NCBI GenBank assembly: GCA_026710945.1
Contig: JAPOQA010000014.1
Location: 110,213 to 174,212 of the forward strand
Reading direction: 5' to 3'
Length of the DNA: 64,000 nucleotides
Origin: Chloroflexota bacterium
Lineage (GTDB): Bacteria; Chloroflexota; UBA11872; VXOZ01
Part shown: one piece after another, positions 29,142 through 38,337 of the stretch
Layout: each line of letters opens with the position of its first letter
Numbering within the stretch: the stretch's first letter is position 1
Translations under genes and position numbers: made by a program
Notes under the pieces: generated by a model
Told to the model about the DNA's origin: nothing
Database searches by the model: none
The model's input: the letters and a program-made list of their open reading frames with translations, nothing else

Positions 29142-30140
29142 CTAATCGCTTGCAGATTGTTGTAGCGTTACGCGCGCCAAGACCTCCGGATTGACGACAC
29201 TTTCCGGCATATTCGCTTGCAGTACCTGGGCGACTGCCTGGGCTGTGCGCGTCTGCAGAGCCGCAAGCGACTCCTCACTATAGAAGGCGACGTGGGGAGA
29301 GACGATCAGGTTCTCCTGTTTGAGGAGCGGGTCGCTCGGGTCAGGCGGTTCCTGGGGAAGCACGTCGACTCCGGCAGCGGCAATGTGCCCGGCACCAAGC
29401 GCCTCTGCCAAGGCAGCACTCTCGACCAAGCCGCCGCGGGAGGTATTGATGAAGATCGCGCCAGGTTTCATGAGGCGGAATCGCTCCCGATCGAACATGA
29501 GCGTGGTTTCAGGTGTGAGAGGAAGATGCAAGCTGACAAAGTCACACTCTTTCAGCAAGTCTGGCAAGCTGACTGCGCGGCAGCCTGCTCGTTGGGCATC
29601 CCCAGACGTCAAATGAGGGCTGTACGCAAGCACCCGCAGTCCCAGAGCGTGCGCTTTGGCCGCCACCCGGCGGCCGGTCTGTCCAAAGCCGACAATACCC
29701 AATGTCTTGCCATGGATGCGGAAGAGCGGCATGCCCACTTTGCTATTCCAATTCTCTGCGCGCACCGCTCTATCGTAGCGGGTTAGTCGCCGGGCGCAGG
29801 CGAAGAGGAGGGCAAGCGTGTGTTCTGCTACTTCCTCCACACAGTAGTCCGGCACATTCGTTACTACTACGTCGCGGCCCGTGGCTACGTCCACAGCAAT
29901 GTTGTCTACGCCGATGCCGTACCGCGCTATGACTCTGAGCTGATCTGTAGCGCGCACGACTGCAGGTGTGACGGAGGCAAAACACGTCATGATGCCGTCA
30001 ACGCCAGCGGCAAGTTGTACCAAAGTCTCTTCATCACCACTTGGTGATGGGACCAACTCGACGCCAAGCGGCTCGAGGACTGTTCGCTCTCTGTCCAGCG
30101 CGGGCCAAACGTAATCGGTGATGAGAACGCGGTAGCGCAT
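29142..30140 (-). CDS. D-isomer-specific 2-hydroxyacid dehydrogenase
   Basis: 332 residues. NAD-binding GIVGFGQTGRRVAAKA, NTSRGGLVES with catalytic Arg, VLPQEPPDPSDPLL with the Glu region, and VSPHVAFYSEES with the catalytic His. It is of the CtBP/phosphoglycerate-dehydrogenase-like branch and lacks an ACT domain, so it is probably catabolic (glyoxylate/hydroxypyruvate or sugar-acid) rather than serA. Heads a minus-strand run with the SDR. Confidence 0.9.
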   Translation of the reverse strand: MRYRVLITDYVWPALDRERTVLEPLGVELVPSPSGDEETLVQLAAGVDGIMTCFASVTPAVVRATDQLRVIARYGIGVDNIAVDVATGRDVVVTNVPDYCVEEVAEHTLALLFACARRLTRYDRAVRAENWNSKVGMPLFRIHGKTLGIVGFGQTGRRVAAKAHALGLRVLAYSPHLTSGDAQRAGCRAVSLPDLLKECDFVSLHLPLTPETTLMFDRERFRLMKPGAIFINTSRGGLVESAALAEALGAGHIAAAGVDVLPQEPPDPSDPLLKQENLIVSPHVAFYSEESLAALQTRTAQAVAQVLQANMPESVVNPEVLARVTLQQSASD

Positions 30141-30170
30141 ACATTCTCCTTGTAAGCGGAGTTATGGCGG

Positions 30171-31283
30171 CTATTTGGACTTGCCACTGCGCGCAAGAAC
30201 TATGAGCAAAGCAGCAACGATGACACCAAGAATGCCCAACGCGTAGATCTTCTGCAGCGGCGTGGGCAGCAATAACGCTATCGCGCCAAAAGCGGCCGCC
30301 AGCGACCAGTAGACGAGCGCAATGCCAAGGGGAGGCAGCCCTAGTTCCGACAGGCGATGATGCAAGTGGCTCGTATCCCGTTGGTAGAAGCGGCCGCCTC
30401 GCAATGTACGGCGAATAATAGACCACGCCACGTCAATGGCGGGTACCCCAAAGATCAGTAATGTCGTGGCTAGTTTTGCTCCACCAATGATGGCTATAGT
30501 GCCTAGGGCGAAACCGAGGAAATGGGCCCCGCTGTCGCCCATGATGATGCGCGCACGATAGACATTGAAGGGAAGAAAGCCGAGGATCGCTCCGGCGAGG
30601 ATGAGCGGCAGAAACGCTAAGCTGAATTGCTGCAACGACATACTGAGGAAAAAGAGCACTCCCGCCCCAATGAACGAGAGCCCTCCGGCCAGTCCGTCAT
30701 AGCCGTCTACGAAATTTATAGCATTCATCATGCCTACAATCCAAAAGAGCGTGATGAACACCGACAGCCAATAAGGAAAGAAAATGTGGCCGTCCATGTA
30801 GGTAGCAATGCCACTCAAGAAGGAGATGTTTCCACCGAATGGATCGCGGACGAATTCAATGAAAATCCCGAAAAAGACAGCTATACCGGCCGCGGCAACC
30901 TGCGCGATGAATTTGGGAAGGGGTGGTAGGCCGCGAACGTCATCAATGAACATGACGAGCGTAATCAAGCCGGCGCCCAGCAGAAGACCCAGGATCTTCG
31001 GGTCTAACGACAGATCCTCGCGCAGCCACACCGTTGCAAGTAAGATGCCGGCAAATGCCGCAAAGATGGCGAGACCGCCAATCCGTGGAACCGGCCTCTT
31101 GTGCACCCTCCCTACGCCAGGCTGATCCAACCATTGCATACGCAGCGCCGTACGTCGCACGGCGTCGGTCAGGAGTAAAGCAACAACTGTCGCAGAGAAA
31201 AGGGCAAACAGAAGGGTGCTGGTAGCAGGTTGCACAACTCTACCCGGAGTGAGTATTGCGAAGGTGGGACTGTGTCCGCCCAT
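30171..31283 (-). CDS. Undecaprenyl-phosphate sugar-1-phosphate transferase (WecA/TagO/MraY family)
   Basis: 370 residues with about ten or eleven membrane helices. Active-site signatures: HKRPVPRIGGLAIF, MFIDDVRGL (Asp pair), NAINFVDGYDGLAGG, MGDSGAHFLGF and HLHHRL. The HIP-type end loop and the GlcNAc-like spacing favour WecA/TagO over MraY. It starts surface polysaccharide or teichoic-acid-like polymers on a lipid carrier. A TATACT abuts the ATG at 31283, so the true start may lie inside (a GTG at 31235 is in frame). Confidence 0.88.
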   Translation of the reverse strand: MGGHSPTFAILTPGRVVQPATSTLLFALFSATVVALLLTDAVRRTALRMQWLDQPGVGRVHKRPVPRIGGLAIFAAFAGILLATVWLREDLSLDPKILGLLLGAGLITLVMFIDDVRGLPPLPKFIAQVAAAGIAVFFGIFIEFVRDPFGGNISFLSGIATYMDGHIFFPYWLSVFITLFWIVGMMNAINFVDGYDGLAGGLSFIGAGVLFFLSMSLQQFSLAFLPLILAGAILGFLPFNVYRARIIMGDSGAHFLGFALGTIAIIGGAKLATTLLIFGVPAIDVAWSIIRRTLRGGRFYQRDTSHLHHRLSELGLPPLGIALVYWSLAAAFGAIALLLPTPLQKIYALGILGVIVAALLIVLARSGKSK

Positions 31284-31369
31284 AAGTATACCATCACCTT
31301 TCGCTGCATTACCTGTTTAGACGCAAGCGCCGCCGTGGCGGTACAATAACGGTATGGGAGGATGTCGTC

Positions 31370-31840
31370 ATGCGCATGACAGAGTATGCAATGAATGATA
31401 CCGAGAGAGGCCCCCAAAGACTTCCTGAGCATCGACCGGAGCAACACATTGAAGAAAGCGACCCTCTGGGATTTCTCGGCGGCTTTGTCGCGGGCGCCAT
31501 GTGCAGCGCGGTGGGCTCGACAACGTGGCTGTGGTCGCTCGGCGTCTTGCTACTAAATGTAGTACCGCAACTTGATAGGTTCACCCAGCCTACGCGGCCG
31601 CTACTGAACTTGGACCGCCTAATCGGAACCGCCGGTGAGGACTATGCATTGTTCGTTTTGATTGGGGGATTGTTCTTTTCTTTCTTGCCCATCGCACTCG
31701 CACTCTCCTTAAAAGAAGGTGGGCAGACGTTGAGTCTGCGCAACGGCCTGTTCATCGGCTGGATGCTGGGCCTCTTCTCCATTCCAATAATGGTCTTTCA
31801 GGCGTTCACCGAGTCCTTGGGAAGGCTCCCTAGGCTTTAG
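31370..31840 (+). CDS. Hypothetical two- to three-helix membrane protein
   Basis: 156 residues; hydrophilic N-terminal 30 residues, then helices near residues 33-65 (LGGFVAGAMCSAVG...), 95-115 (ALFVLIGGLFFSFLPIALAL) and 125-145 (GLFIGWMLGLFSIPIMVF). No motif recognised. ATG at 31370 is supported by GGGAGGA seven bases before it. Lone gene, divergent from the WecA-like gene. Confidence 0.6.
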   Translation: MRMTEYAMNDTERGPQRLPEHRPEQHIEESDPLGFLGGFVAGAMCSAVGSTTWLWSLGVLLLNVVPQLDRFTQPTRPLLNLDRLIGTAGEDYALFVLIGGLFFSFLPIALALSLKEGGQTLSLRNGLFIGWMLGLFSIPIMVFQAFTESLGRLPRL

Positions 31841-32120
31841 ACACGCCAGGACTGACTTGCTGGGTTCGCGAGAGGGGTCCGGGGAAGCGCCATCCGCAGA
31901 GTTCCTGTTAAGATTAGTAGTATCTAGCGTGTTTCGTTCCCACCGACCAACAAGTCTCACACTTAACACTGTTGACATTCCAAGAATAGGGTAGAGTTGC
32001 AATGGGTAGAGTGTCAGGGCGTTTCCAGGCACTTTGCATTTGGCTTTGTGAGTGACTCTCGGCTCGGTGTTGCATCTCAATGAGGAAGGATTCGAAGATT
32101 TCCGGTAGAGACTGAATCGA

Positions 32121-32840
32121 ATGAAGTTTCTAGTCAGATTGGGGACAATGTCACAGAATCCACCAGAATTTGAGATGAGTTCAGTACAAGGCGAATATCT
32201 GATTCGCGTGTACACGACGCTTCGCGAGGGGTCACGAGTAGTTGGATCTCGCCTGGCAGAACGGCTGGGAGTTTCCGCGTCGGCGGTGACACAGGCTTTC
32301 CAACGCATGGAGCGACAGGGGCTCGCCGTCATTGACCACGACTGGGGTCTTCAATTGACGCCTGAAGGGCGTAGCATAGCTGAATCGATTATTCGCCGGC
32401 ACTACCTAATTGAGAGGCTACTGGTTGATACGTTGGGGTTCGATTGGGCCGATGCCGATGATGAAGCGGAACGCCTGGAACACGCACTTTCATCTAAATT
32501 AGAAACCTACCTATTCGAGAGTCTTGGAGAGCCGACAACGTGCCCACATGGGAACCCGTTTCCAGGGTCGCCGGATGAGGAACGGTTGCTAGGCGCACGA
32601 AAGCTGACAGAAACAAGGGTGGGGGAGAGCGTCGTGATTCTCCGCATCACCGAAGAAGGTGAAGACGACGGCGATCTTCTCCGCTTTGCACATAGCCAGG
32701 GCCTGCTGCCAGGATCGCCAGTCTTGGTCGAAGACATTGACCTGCGAGCAGGACAGCTACTACTGAGTACAGATGAGCGCAAGGTCGTTATTTCGGTGCG
32801 CTGGGCTCAAAGTGTTCGCGTTTCCGGCCCAGTCTCTTAG
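32121..32840 (+). CDS. DtxR/MntR-family metal-dependent regulator with FeoA-like domain
   Basis: 239 residues in three parts: winged helix (EYLIRVYTTLREGSR, AERLGVSASAVTQAFQRM, LQLTPEGRSIAE), a helical dimerisation/metal domain (RRHYLIERLLVDTLGFDWADADDEAERLEHALS, with the HxxxE-type ligands), CPHGNPFP, and a C-terminal SH3-like FeoA domain. This is the Fe2+/Mn2+ homeostasis repressor family. Start at 32121 is uncertain; ATG 32148 and 32175 are in frame and closer to the family N-terminus. No metal transporter is adjacent. Motifs are given in parts. Confidence 0.87.
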   Translation: MKFLVRLGTMSQNPPEFEMSSVQGEYLIRVYTTLREGSRVVGSRLAERLGVSASAVTQAFQRMERQGLAVIDHDWGLQLTPEGRSIAESIIRRHYLIERLLVDTLGFDWADADDEAERLEHALSSKLETYLFESLGEPTTCPHGNPFPGSPDEERLLGARKLTETRVGESVVILRITEEGEDDGDLLRFAHSQGLLPGSPVLVEDIDLRAGQLLLSTDERKVVISVRWAQSVRVSGPVS

Positions 32841-32965
32841 GTAGATTCACTCGCGGCGCTCGCGCGTTTGGCCGCTACTTATCTCTGTCACAGACATGGC
32901 GACATTGACGAACCTAGGTAGTTTGTCGCTGTCTGGAGAGCCCGTTCGGAGGTTACCGGCTGTTG

Positions 32966-33835
32966 CTACCCTCGCGATCCCGCTCGCAGGGCTGCCAAAT
33001 GGTCGGCAAGCGCATCTTGCCAGGGCCGAAGGTCGTCCTGATGGAGGGCTGCCAGCCGCTCGTTTGCCAATACGGAGTAGGGAGGGCGCGCCGCCGGCGT
33101 AACGTACTTCTTCGACGATGTCGGAGAAAGCGCTGCGTCGACGCCCACTAACGCAAAGATTGTTTTGGCGAATTCGTACCAGGTGCACGAACCGGCGTTG
33201 GTTATGTGGACGACGCCTGAAATGTCTTGCCCAATCAACCACGCTACTTTCTCAGCCAGGTCTCTGGTTGAGGTAGGCGTGCACACTTGGTCATCAACGA
33301 CCCGGAGCGCCGACCCCTCTCCGGCCTTGCGAAGCATCGTTTGGACGAAGTTGCCTCCTCTGCCGCCGGCGCCCGCAACGCCGTACAGGCCGCACGTTCG
33401 CACTATCACCGCTCTCCGCCACGTAACTTGCGCAAGATACTCTCCGGCCAGCTTGGAAGTCCCATAGACGGACAGGGGCGCCGGTGGATCGTCTTCGGTT
33501 AGTGGAGCGCGTTTCGCCTGACCGCCAAACACGTAGTCTGTGCTGAAGTGCACAAATCGTGCATTCTGCTCTGCACAGAGTTGGGCGAGATGACGTACGG
33601 CGAGAGCATTCGTGGCAAAGGCGGTCTCCGCTTGTGCCTCACAGTCGTCTACGCGATGAAAGGCAGCGGTATTAATGAGCACATCCGGCCTGAATGAACG
33701 AACAATCTCAGCGGTCCGGCCGGCGTTGCAAATGTCTAGGTCCTGGCGCGGCGGCGCAAGTACTTCATATTGAGAGAGTGAGAGCCTGAGGTCGTACGCT
33801 AGCTGTCCGTTCCCGCCTGTGATAAGGATTCGCAT
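32966..33835 (-). CDS. rfbD: dTDP-4-dehydrorhamnose reductase
   Basis: 289 residues, extended SDR: MRILITGGNGQLAYDL, NTAAFHRVDDCE, FSTDYVFGG, and catalytic YGTSKLAGE (Tyr-x-x-x-Lys), then RTCGLYG and a DQVCTPTSTRDLAE substrate segment. It makes dTDP-L-rhamnose with NAD(P)H, the last step of the pathway whose second enzyme (rfbB) is at 8.1 kb. The two genes are unlinked here. Confidence 0.92.
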   Translation of the reverse strand: MRILITGGNGQLAYDLRLSLSQYEVLAPPRQDLDICNAGRTAEIVRSFRPDVLINTAAFHRVDDCEAQAETAFATNALAVRHLAQLCAEQNARFVHFSTDYVFGGQAKRAPLTEDDPPAPLSVYGTSKLAGEYLAQVTWRRAVIVRTCGLYGVAGAGGRGGNFVQTMLRKAGEGSALRVVDDQVCTPTSTRDLAEKVAWLIGQDISGVVHITNAGSCTWYEFAKTIFALVGVDAALSPTSSKKYVTPAARPPYSVLANERLAALHQDDLRPWQDALADHLAALRAGSRG

Positions 33836-34063
33836 TCCACCCTCGTCGTTACACTTCTCGCCGCATACCCGCTTTGCTTAACATACATCAGCCTGCACGC
33901 ACTGAGGTTTTCAGTAGTGTACTACTTTGAAAATGAGCACGGTCGCCGCTATCCTGGACAAACGACTTGGGGTGCATTGATGTTCGAGGAAGCTACACAT
34001 AAGAGAAGGCATAGGGGACACAAAGTAGTGTACTTGTCAGAATTTCGAGTGAGGATTCTTTAG

Positions 34064-35221
34064 TTGTCGCAGCCAACGCTACGTAACCCGGCAGCATCGT
34101 CACCCGACGCGCCAGACATAGACGTCGCAATTGTCGGCGGGGGACCTGGGGGGCTTGCCGCCGCCCAGCAGTTGGGCAAGCGGGGTATCGCAAGCGTGGT
34201 TCTTGAGAAGGGCGGTTACCCCGGTTGGATGTGGAGCAAGACGTACGAGAGTCTCCGCCTGCACACCGGCAAGCACCTGAGCGCGTTGCCTGGAATGCCG
34301 TACCCAAGTGGGACCAGCCTTTTCCCTTCACGTGGGGAATTCATGGATTATCTCAAAGACTACGTGGCGCAATTCAGTCTGCCCCTGCGGGTTGGTGTAG
34401 AGGTGCAGGCGCTTGAGCGGCAAGCGGACACATGGAGAATCAAGACGAGTGAAGGTTGGGTTACGGCGCGCGCCGTAGTCGTAGCAACCGGCATCATGTC
34501 GTCGCCGCTTGTGCCCAGCCAACTTAGGTCGGAATCTTTCGAGGGATACCTCATCCACAGTTCGGACTACAGGAGGCCATCGCCATTCTTACACCAGCGT
34601 GTGTTAGTCGTTGGCGTAGGCAATTCCGGAGCGGAGATTGCGGCGGAGCTTGCAAGTGCCGGTGTACGTGTGGCGATATCTGTCCGTTCGGGAGTGAACA
34701 ACGTGCCTCGAAGCGTCGTTGGGCTTCCGAGCCAATACCTGGGGTGGGCAATCTCCTGGCTGCCTCGTCCAATCCAACAGCGATTGACACGGACGTTTGG
34801 GCTCGTGGGAGCCGTAGTCCGGGGCGGCAACCCAATCCCGCGCAAAAAGGGGTTCGGCAATTGCCCGGACGTACCCCTCATCGGTATGAAGCTGGCCAAC
34901 GCCGTGCGATCTGGTGCTATCGCCCTCCTGCCTGGCATCGATCGTTTCACGCCGGATGGAGCGACATTTGCTGATGGCACACAACACGCGTTCGACGCGG
35001 TGATTCTGGCTACCGGATACAGGTCGTCCATTGAGTGGATGGGAGCTTACAACGCCAGAGATGCTTGCGGATTCGCTAAACGACGAGACCGCGTGAGAAG
35101 CCTTGAATTCCCTAATCTCTACTTCATTGGTCACAACTACGATGGCAGGGGCGGTCTCTACAATATCGCCGTGGACGCAAAGCGGATTGCCCGGGTAGTG
35201 TTGAGCCGTCAAAGGCTGTGA
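34064..35221 (+). CDS. FMO-like FAD/NADP-dependent monooxygenase
   Basis: 385 residues: FAD-binding VAIVGGGPGGLAAAQQL near residue 20, FMO-type WSKTYESLRLHTGK, NADP-binding VVGVGNSGAEIAAELA, and ATGYRSSIEW near the C-terminus. This combination is seen in class B flavin monooxygenases, including YUCCA-like enzymes. TTG start at 34064, eight bases after GAGGA. Its 3' end overlaps the convergent membrane-protein gene by 13 bases. Substrate unknown; cytosolic. Confidence 0.88.
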   Translation: MSQPTLRNPAASSPDAPDIDVAIVGGGPGGLAAAQQLGKRGIASVVLEKGGYPGWMWSKTYESLRLHTGKHLSALPGMPYPSGTSLFPSRGEFMDYLKDYVAQFSLPLRVGVEVQALERQADTWRIKTSEGWVTARAVVVATGIMSSPLVPSQLRSESFEGYLIHSSDYRRPSPFLHQRVLVVGVGNSGAEIAAELASAGVRVAISVRSGVNNVPRSVVGLPSQYLGWAISWLPRPIQQRLTRTFGLVGAVVRGGNPIPRKKGFGNCPDVPLIGMKLANAVRSGAIALLPGIDRFTPDGATFADGTQHAFDAVILATGYRSSIEWMGAYNARDACGFAKRRDRVRSLEFPNLYFIGHNYDGRGGLYNIAVDAKRIARVVLSRQRL

Positions 35222-35628
35222 TAGCTGCCAAAGGACCAAAGCGCTGTTGCCAACACCATATGAAACCAGATTGGGATCGTCCGTTTGAGCCATCTCCTTT
35301 CCGGCTTGAGCTTCATCGTTAGAATATAGCGCGCTAACATCGCACCGAAGTAGACTGCTGCGGCAGCCCTGAGGGGCGTCGCCAACATGCCCCACCAGCT
35401 CGAAGCAAAGAGACCCTCAGTCCGGTAAACGTCGGCAGCAATGACTGCCAGGAGCGAAAACAGAATTAGCTGCGCAGGGAGCAGGTAGCGGTAGGGCATC
35501 AATCCCGAGTACCAGTGTTCCATCGCAGGCAACCAGCGAGGCGAGAACAAGACGACTACCACTTGTCCCAGCACTCGTAACCCAAACAAGACAGTACATA
35601 CAAGGAGGATTAGAGGTTCCTGGGACAT
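35209..35628 (-). CDS. Hypothetical four-helix membrane protein
   Basis: 139 residues with four hydrophobic segments (ILLVCTVLFGLRVLGQVVVV, YLLPAQLILFSLLAVIAADV, LRAAAAVYFGAMLARYI, IPIWFHMVLATALWSFG) and basic loops (KLKPERRWLKR). No family recognised. Coding is supported by clean helix periodicity and a normal ATG; the convergent 13-base overlap with the monooxygenase is tolerable. Confidence 0.55.
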   Translation of the reverse strand: MSQEPLILLVCTVLFGLRVLGQVVVVLFSPRWLPAMEHWYSGLMPYRYLLPAQLILFSLLAVIAADVYRTEGLFASSWWGMLATPLRAAAAVYFGAMLARYILTMKLKPERRWLKRTIPIWFHMVLATALWSFGSYHSL

Positions 35629-36325
35629 GTCTTCAACCTCGTGCTCGTCGACGATGCAAGTTTCTCGGCCGGCTCTAACTCTTTAGGGATGAGAATCTAC
35701 ATGCAGCCAGCTACTCGGTTGCCTATGCGACACCCAGAAATAGGGCTGCAATTTCCGTAACCACGCCAATGCGATTTCAAACAGCTTCCATTCTATATGT
35801 TAGCTTGACATGGGCACTCCCAATTGGTAGGTTAATGGCCAGAAATCACAGTGATGATTCTACGATTTGGTGGTCTCTGGCTAATTGGTCGGCAGAAAAT
35901 ATTGTAGAATTATTGCACCCAATGAACCGAGTGGCTACACAACTGGGGATAACTCGGATCTTGGGCAAGTGTTTTGTCCTCGCACTGCTTTGGCATCTCC
36001 CTTCTTTAGAGAGGAGACGAGATGCACATTGACGGTGGGGAGACGGTGAGGAAACCTAACAAGACTTTCATTGTAGTTTCCAGGGGGCAGTGGAGAGAAA
36101 GGAGCAGAGTGCTCGCGCAGACCGTTCGTCGAGAATGAGCCTGAGCAATTCATTGATCGTGTTACCCTGTGGCGAGAAAATCATCGGTTCCAATTGGACG
36201 TGGATTCGGTATGTTCCCGCCCTTGCTGTCATAAGTCACGTGCAGGATTTAGAGGTTGAGAACGACTTAGAGTTCAGGTATGGTGTTCAGCAAGACCAAG
36301 TTGCAATGTTAAGGAGATGCGCCCA
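35629..36325. other. Long intergenic region before the signalling operon
   Basis: About 700 bases. Short frames exist but none has both a ribosome site and recognisable protein character. A TTGACA at 35805-35810 with a 17-base spacer to TAGGTT is a possible promoter, though 490 bases from the first gene. The AAGGAG at 36311-36316 is the ribosome site of the STAS gene. AT content is visibly higher than in the flanks. Confidence 0.45.
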
Positions 36326-36664
36326 ATGGGAGTAACTACGGAGCGGCAAGATAACACACTGATTGCAAAGACCGATGGTCGCATTGATGGGGCGAATGCC
36401 CGTGAATTTCAGGATGCCTTAGACGCCGCCATTGACTCGAGTGAGCGTGCCGTCGTCTTGGACCTGGAAGAAGTTTCGTATATCAGTAGTGCCGGCTTGC
36501 GAGTTATCCTCCTAACAGCCAAGTCGTTGCAGAAGCAAGACGCGAAGTTTGCCGTCTGCTCGCTCTCAGAATCAATTCGAGAGATATTCGAGATCAGCGG
36601 CTTTGATCAAATCATTGCCGTGCACGATTCTCGAGATGAAGCAATAGACGCACTCAAGAATTAA
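36326..36664 (+). CDS. STAS-domain anti-sigma factor antagonist
   Basis: 112 residues, SpoIIAA/RsbV-like: LIAKTDGRIDGANAREF, AVVLDLEEVSYISSAGLRVIL with the phosphorylatable Ser-Ser-Ala-Gly-Leu motif, and a closing IFEISGFDQIIAVHDSRDEA. ATG 36326 is nine bases after AAGGAG; the ATG at 36317 overlaps that site. It should be released by dephosphorylation and then bind the anti-sigma kinase two genes downstream. Confidence 0.92.
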   Translation: MGVTTERQDNTLIAKTDGRIDGANAREFQDALDAAIDSSERAVVLDLEEVSYISSAGLRVILLTAKSLQKQDAKFAVCSLSESIREIFEISGFDQIIAVHDSRDEAIDALKN

Positions 36665-36754
36665 CCCGCCCATTCTTGCGCAGCATCGAGAATTCAACTG
36701 GCCCGTGGGTACTCCCTACAGGGTCAGATAATGCAGTTCTCGAGGAAGGGAACG

Positions 36755-37915
36755 ATGGAACCACCTTACAAAATCCTCGTTGTCGACGATGAACCGGACC
36801 TTGAGCCGCTCATGCTGCAGCGAATGCGTCGCCACATTCGGGCGGGACGCTATTCGTTCGTCTTCGCTCAGAACGGAGTTGAAGCGCTTGAACGCCTGAC
36901 CGAAGAGGATGACATTGATATGGTTCTCTCCGATATCAATATGCCTCGCATGGATGGCTTAACGCTGCTTGAACAGATTCCCAAGGTCGATCCCAACATC
37001 CGCTCCGTAATCGTTTCAGCATACGGAGACATGAAGAACATCCGCACGGCCATGAATCGTGGCGCTTTCGACTTTGTAACCAAACCGTTAGACTTTGCAG
37101 ACCTTCAAATCACAATCGATCGCACATTGAGTCATATGACTGAATGGCGAGAAGCACTCTCTTCGCGTGACAAACTGGTTGCATTGCAGAATGAACTGAA
37201 TGTCGCCAGCCAGATCCAGCAGTCGATTTTGCCAACAATATTTCCTAAAGGCGAAAACTACAAAATTTATGCCAGCATGGAACCTGCGCGCAATGTTGGG
37301 GGAGACTTCTTTGACGTTTTGACTTTGGATGCCGGCATGGTTGGCCTTGCGATTGCGGACGTATCCGACAAAGGCGTACCCGCTGCCCTATTCATGATGT
37401 CTAGCCGCACGCTTCTGAAGGGCTCTGCCATCGGCATAGGAGAGCCGGGCCAGGTGCTGTGTGAGGTAAACGATTTGCTTCATGAAGACAATGACACGGG
37501 AATGTTCGTCACTGTTCTGTATGCGGTCTATAGTCCGACGAGTGGAGAATTAGCCTATGCCAACGGCGGGCACAATAGTCCTCTGCTGGTGCGTCCGGAT
37601 GGGAGTTCATCGCTGCTTCCCCTTACAGGTGGCATTGCGCTTGGTGTCATGCCTGAATTGCCATACCAACAGCAGACGGTGACCCTGGCTCCAGGCGATC
37701 TTGCGTTCCTCTACACAGACGGAGTCACCGAGGCCATGAACGCCGAGGGAGAGGAATTTGGCGTGGAGCGCCTGCAGGAAGTGTTTGCAACCAACCCTCC
37801 CCGGGATCCAGAAGAGGCAAACGAGGCGGTTTTTGCTGCGGTGAGTGAGTTTGCCGGCGAAACACCCCAGTCTGACGACATAACATGCTTAGCATTGTAT
37901 CGTAGCGAGTCGTAA
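36755..37915 (+). CDS. Response regulator-PP2C (RsbU/SpoIIE-like) phosphatase
   Basis: 386 residues. Residues 6-125 are a receiver domain (ILVVDDEPD; phospho-acceptor Asp60 in LSDINMP; Lys in VTKPLD). A short coiled coil (LQNELNVASQIQQSILP) leads into a PPM/PP2C domain with GGDFFDV, IADVSDKGVPAALFM, YANGGHNSPLLV, FLYTDGVTEA and SDDITCLAL metal-site residues. It should dephosphorylate the STAS protein when the receiver is phosphorylated, presumably by the histidine kinase at the end of the operon. ATG 36755 follows GAGGAAGG. Confidence 0.93.
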   Translation: MEPPYKILVVDDEPDLEPLMLQRMRRHIRAGRYSFVFAQNGVEALERLTEEDDIDMVLSDINMPRMDGLTLLEQIPKVDPNIRSVIVSAYGDMKNIRTAMNRGAFDFVTKPLDFADLQITIDRTLSHMTEWREALSSRDKLVALQNELNVASQIQQSILPTIFPKGENYKIYASMEPARNVGGDFFDVLTLDAGMVGLAIADVSDKGVPAALFMMSSRTLLKGSAIGIGEPGQVLCEVNDLLHEDNDTGMFVTVLYAVYSPTSGELAYANGGHNSPLLVRPDGSSSLLPLTGGIALGVMPELPYQQQTVTLAPGDLAFLYTDGVTEAMNAEGEEFGVERLQEVFATNPPRDPEEANEAVFAAVSEFAGETPQSDDITCLALYRSES

Positions 37916-37917
37916 AG

Positions 37918-38337
37918 TTGGGTAGCGAGCTGAATTTAAAGGTCGAGACTAGACGTGACGAGCTCGATCGGGTCTCGACAGCAATAGAGAGCTTTGGCCT
38001 GGAAGCAGACTGGCCGATAGATCTCATATTCAAGGTGAACCTGGCCCTTGAAGAGCTCGTGATCAATGTCATGAATTATGGCCATGATGGTGGACTCCAT
38101 GAGATCGATATCACCTTAACCTCCGATGAGGATTCCCTCACCATCGAAATTGTAGATGACGGCCGACCCTTTGATCCGTTGCATGACGCACCTAAACCCG
38201 ATGTGAACGCCGAACTAGAGGATAGAGACATAGGTGGTTTGGGCATTCATTTTGTACGCAAGATGATGGATGACGTGCGCTACCGTCGGGAAGAGGGAAA
38301 GAACCACTTGACCCTGGTTACGAGCTTAGCAAAATGA
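37918..38337 (+). CDS. Anti-sigma regulatory factor, HATPase_c (RsbW-like) kinase
   Basis: 139 residues of the GHKL fold: NLALEELVINVMNYGHDGG (N box), IEIVDDGRPFDP (G1), GGLGIHFVRKMMDDVRYRR (G2) and a final NHLTLVTSLAK strand. It is the serine kinase / sigma-binding partner of the STAS protein. TTG start at 37918, only 2 bases after the phosphatase stop, with a weak ribosome site; its stop overlaps the next ATG (ATGA). No cognate sigma factor gene is in the window. Confidence 0.9.
   Translation: MGSELNLKVETRRDELDRVSTAIESFGLEADWPIDLIFKVNLALEELVINVMNYGHDGGLHEIDITLTSDEDSLTIEIVDDGRPFDPLHDAPKPDVNAELEDRDIGGLGIHFVRKMMDDVRYRREEGKNHLTLVTSLAK

Noticed and set aside
34604..35395. 263-codon minus-strand frame opposite the monooxygenase
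   Set aside because: Covers FAD/NADP motifs of the opposite strand and has no ribosome site or homology.
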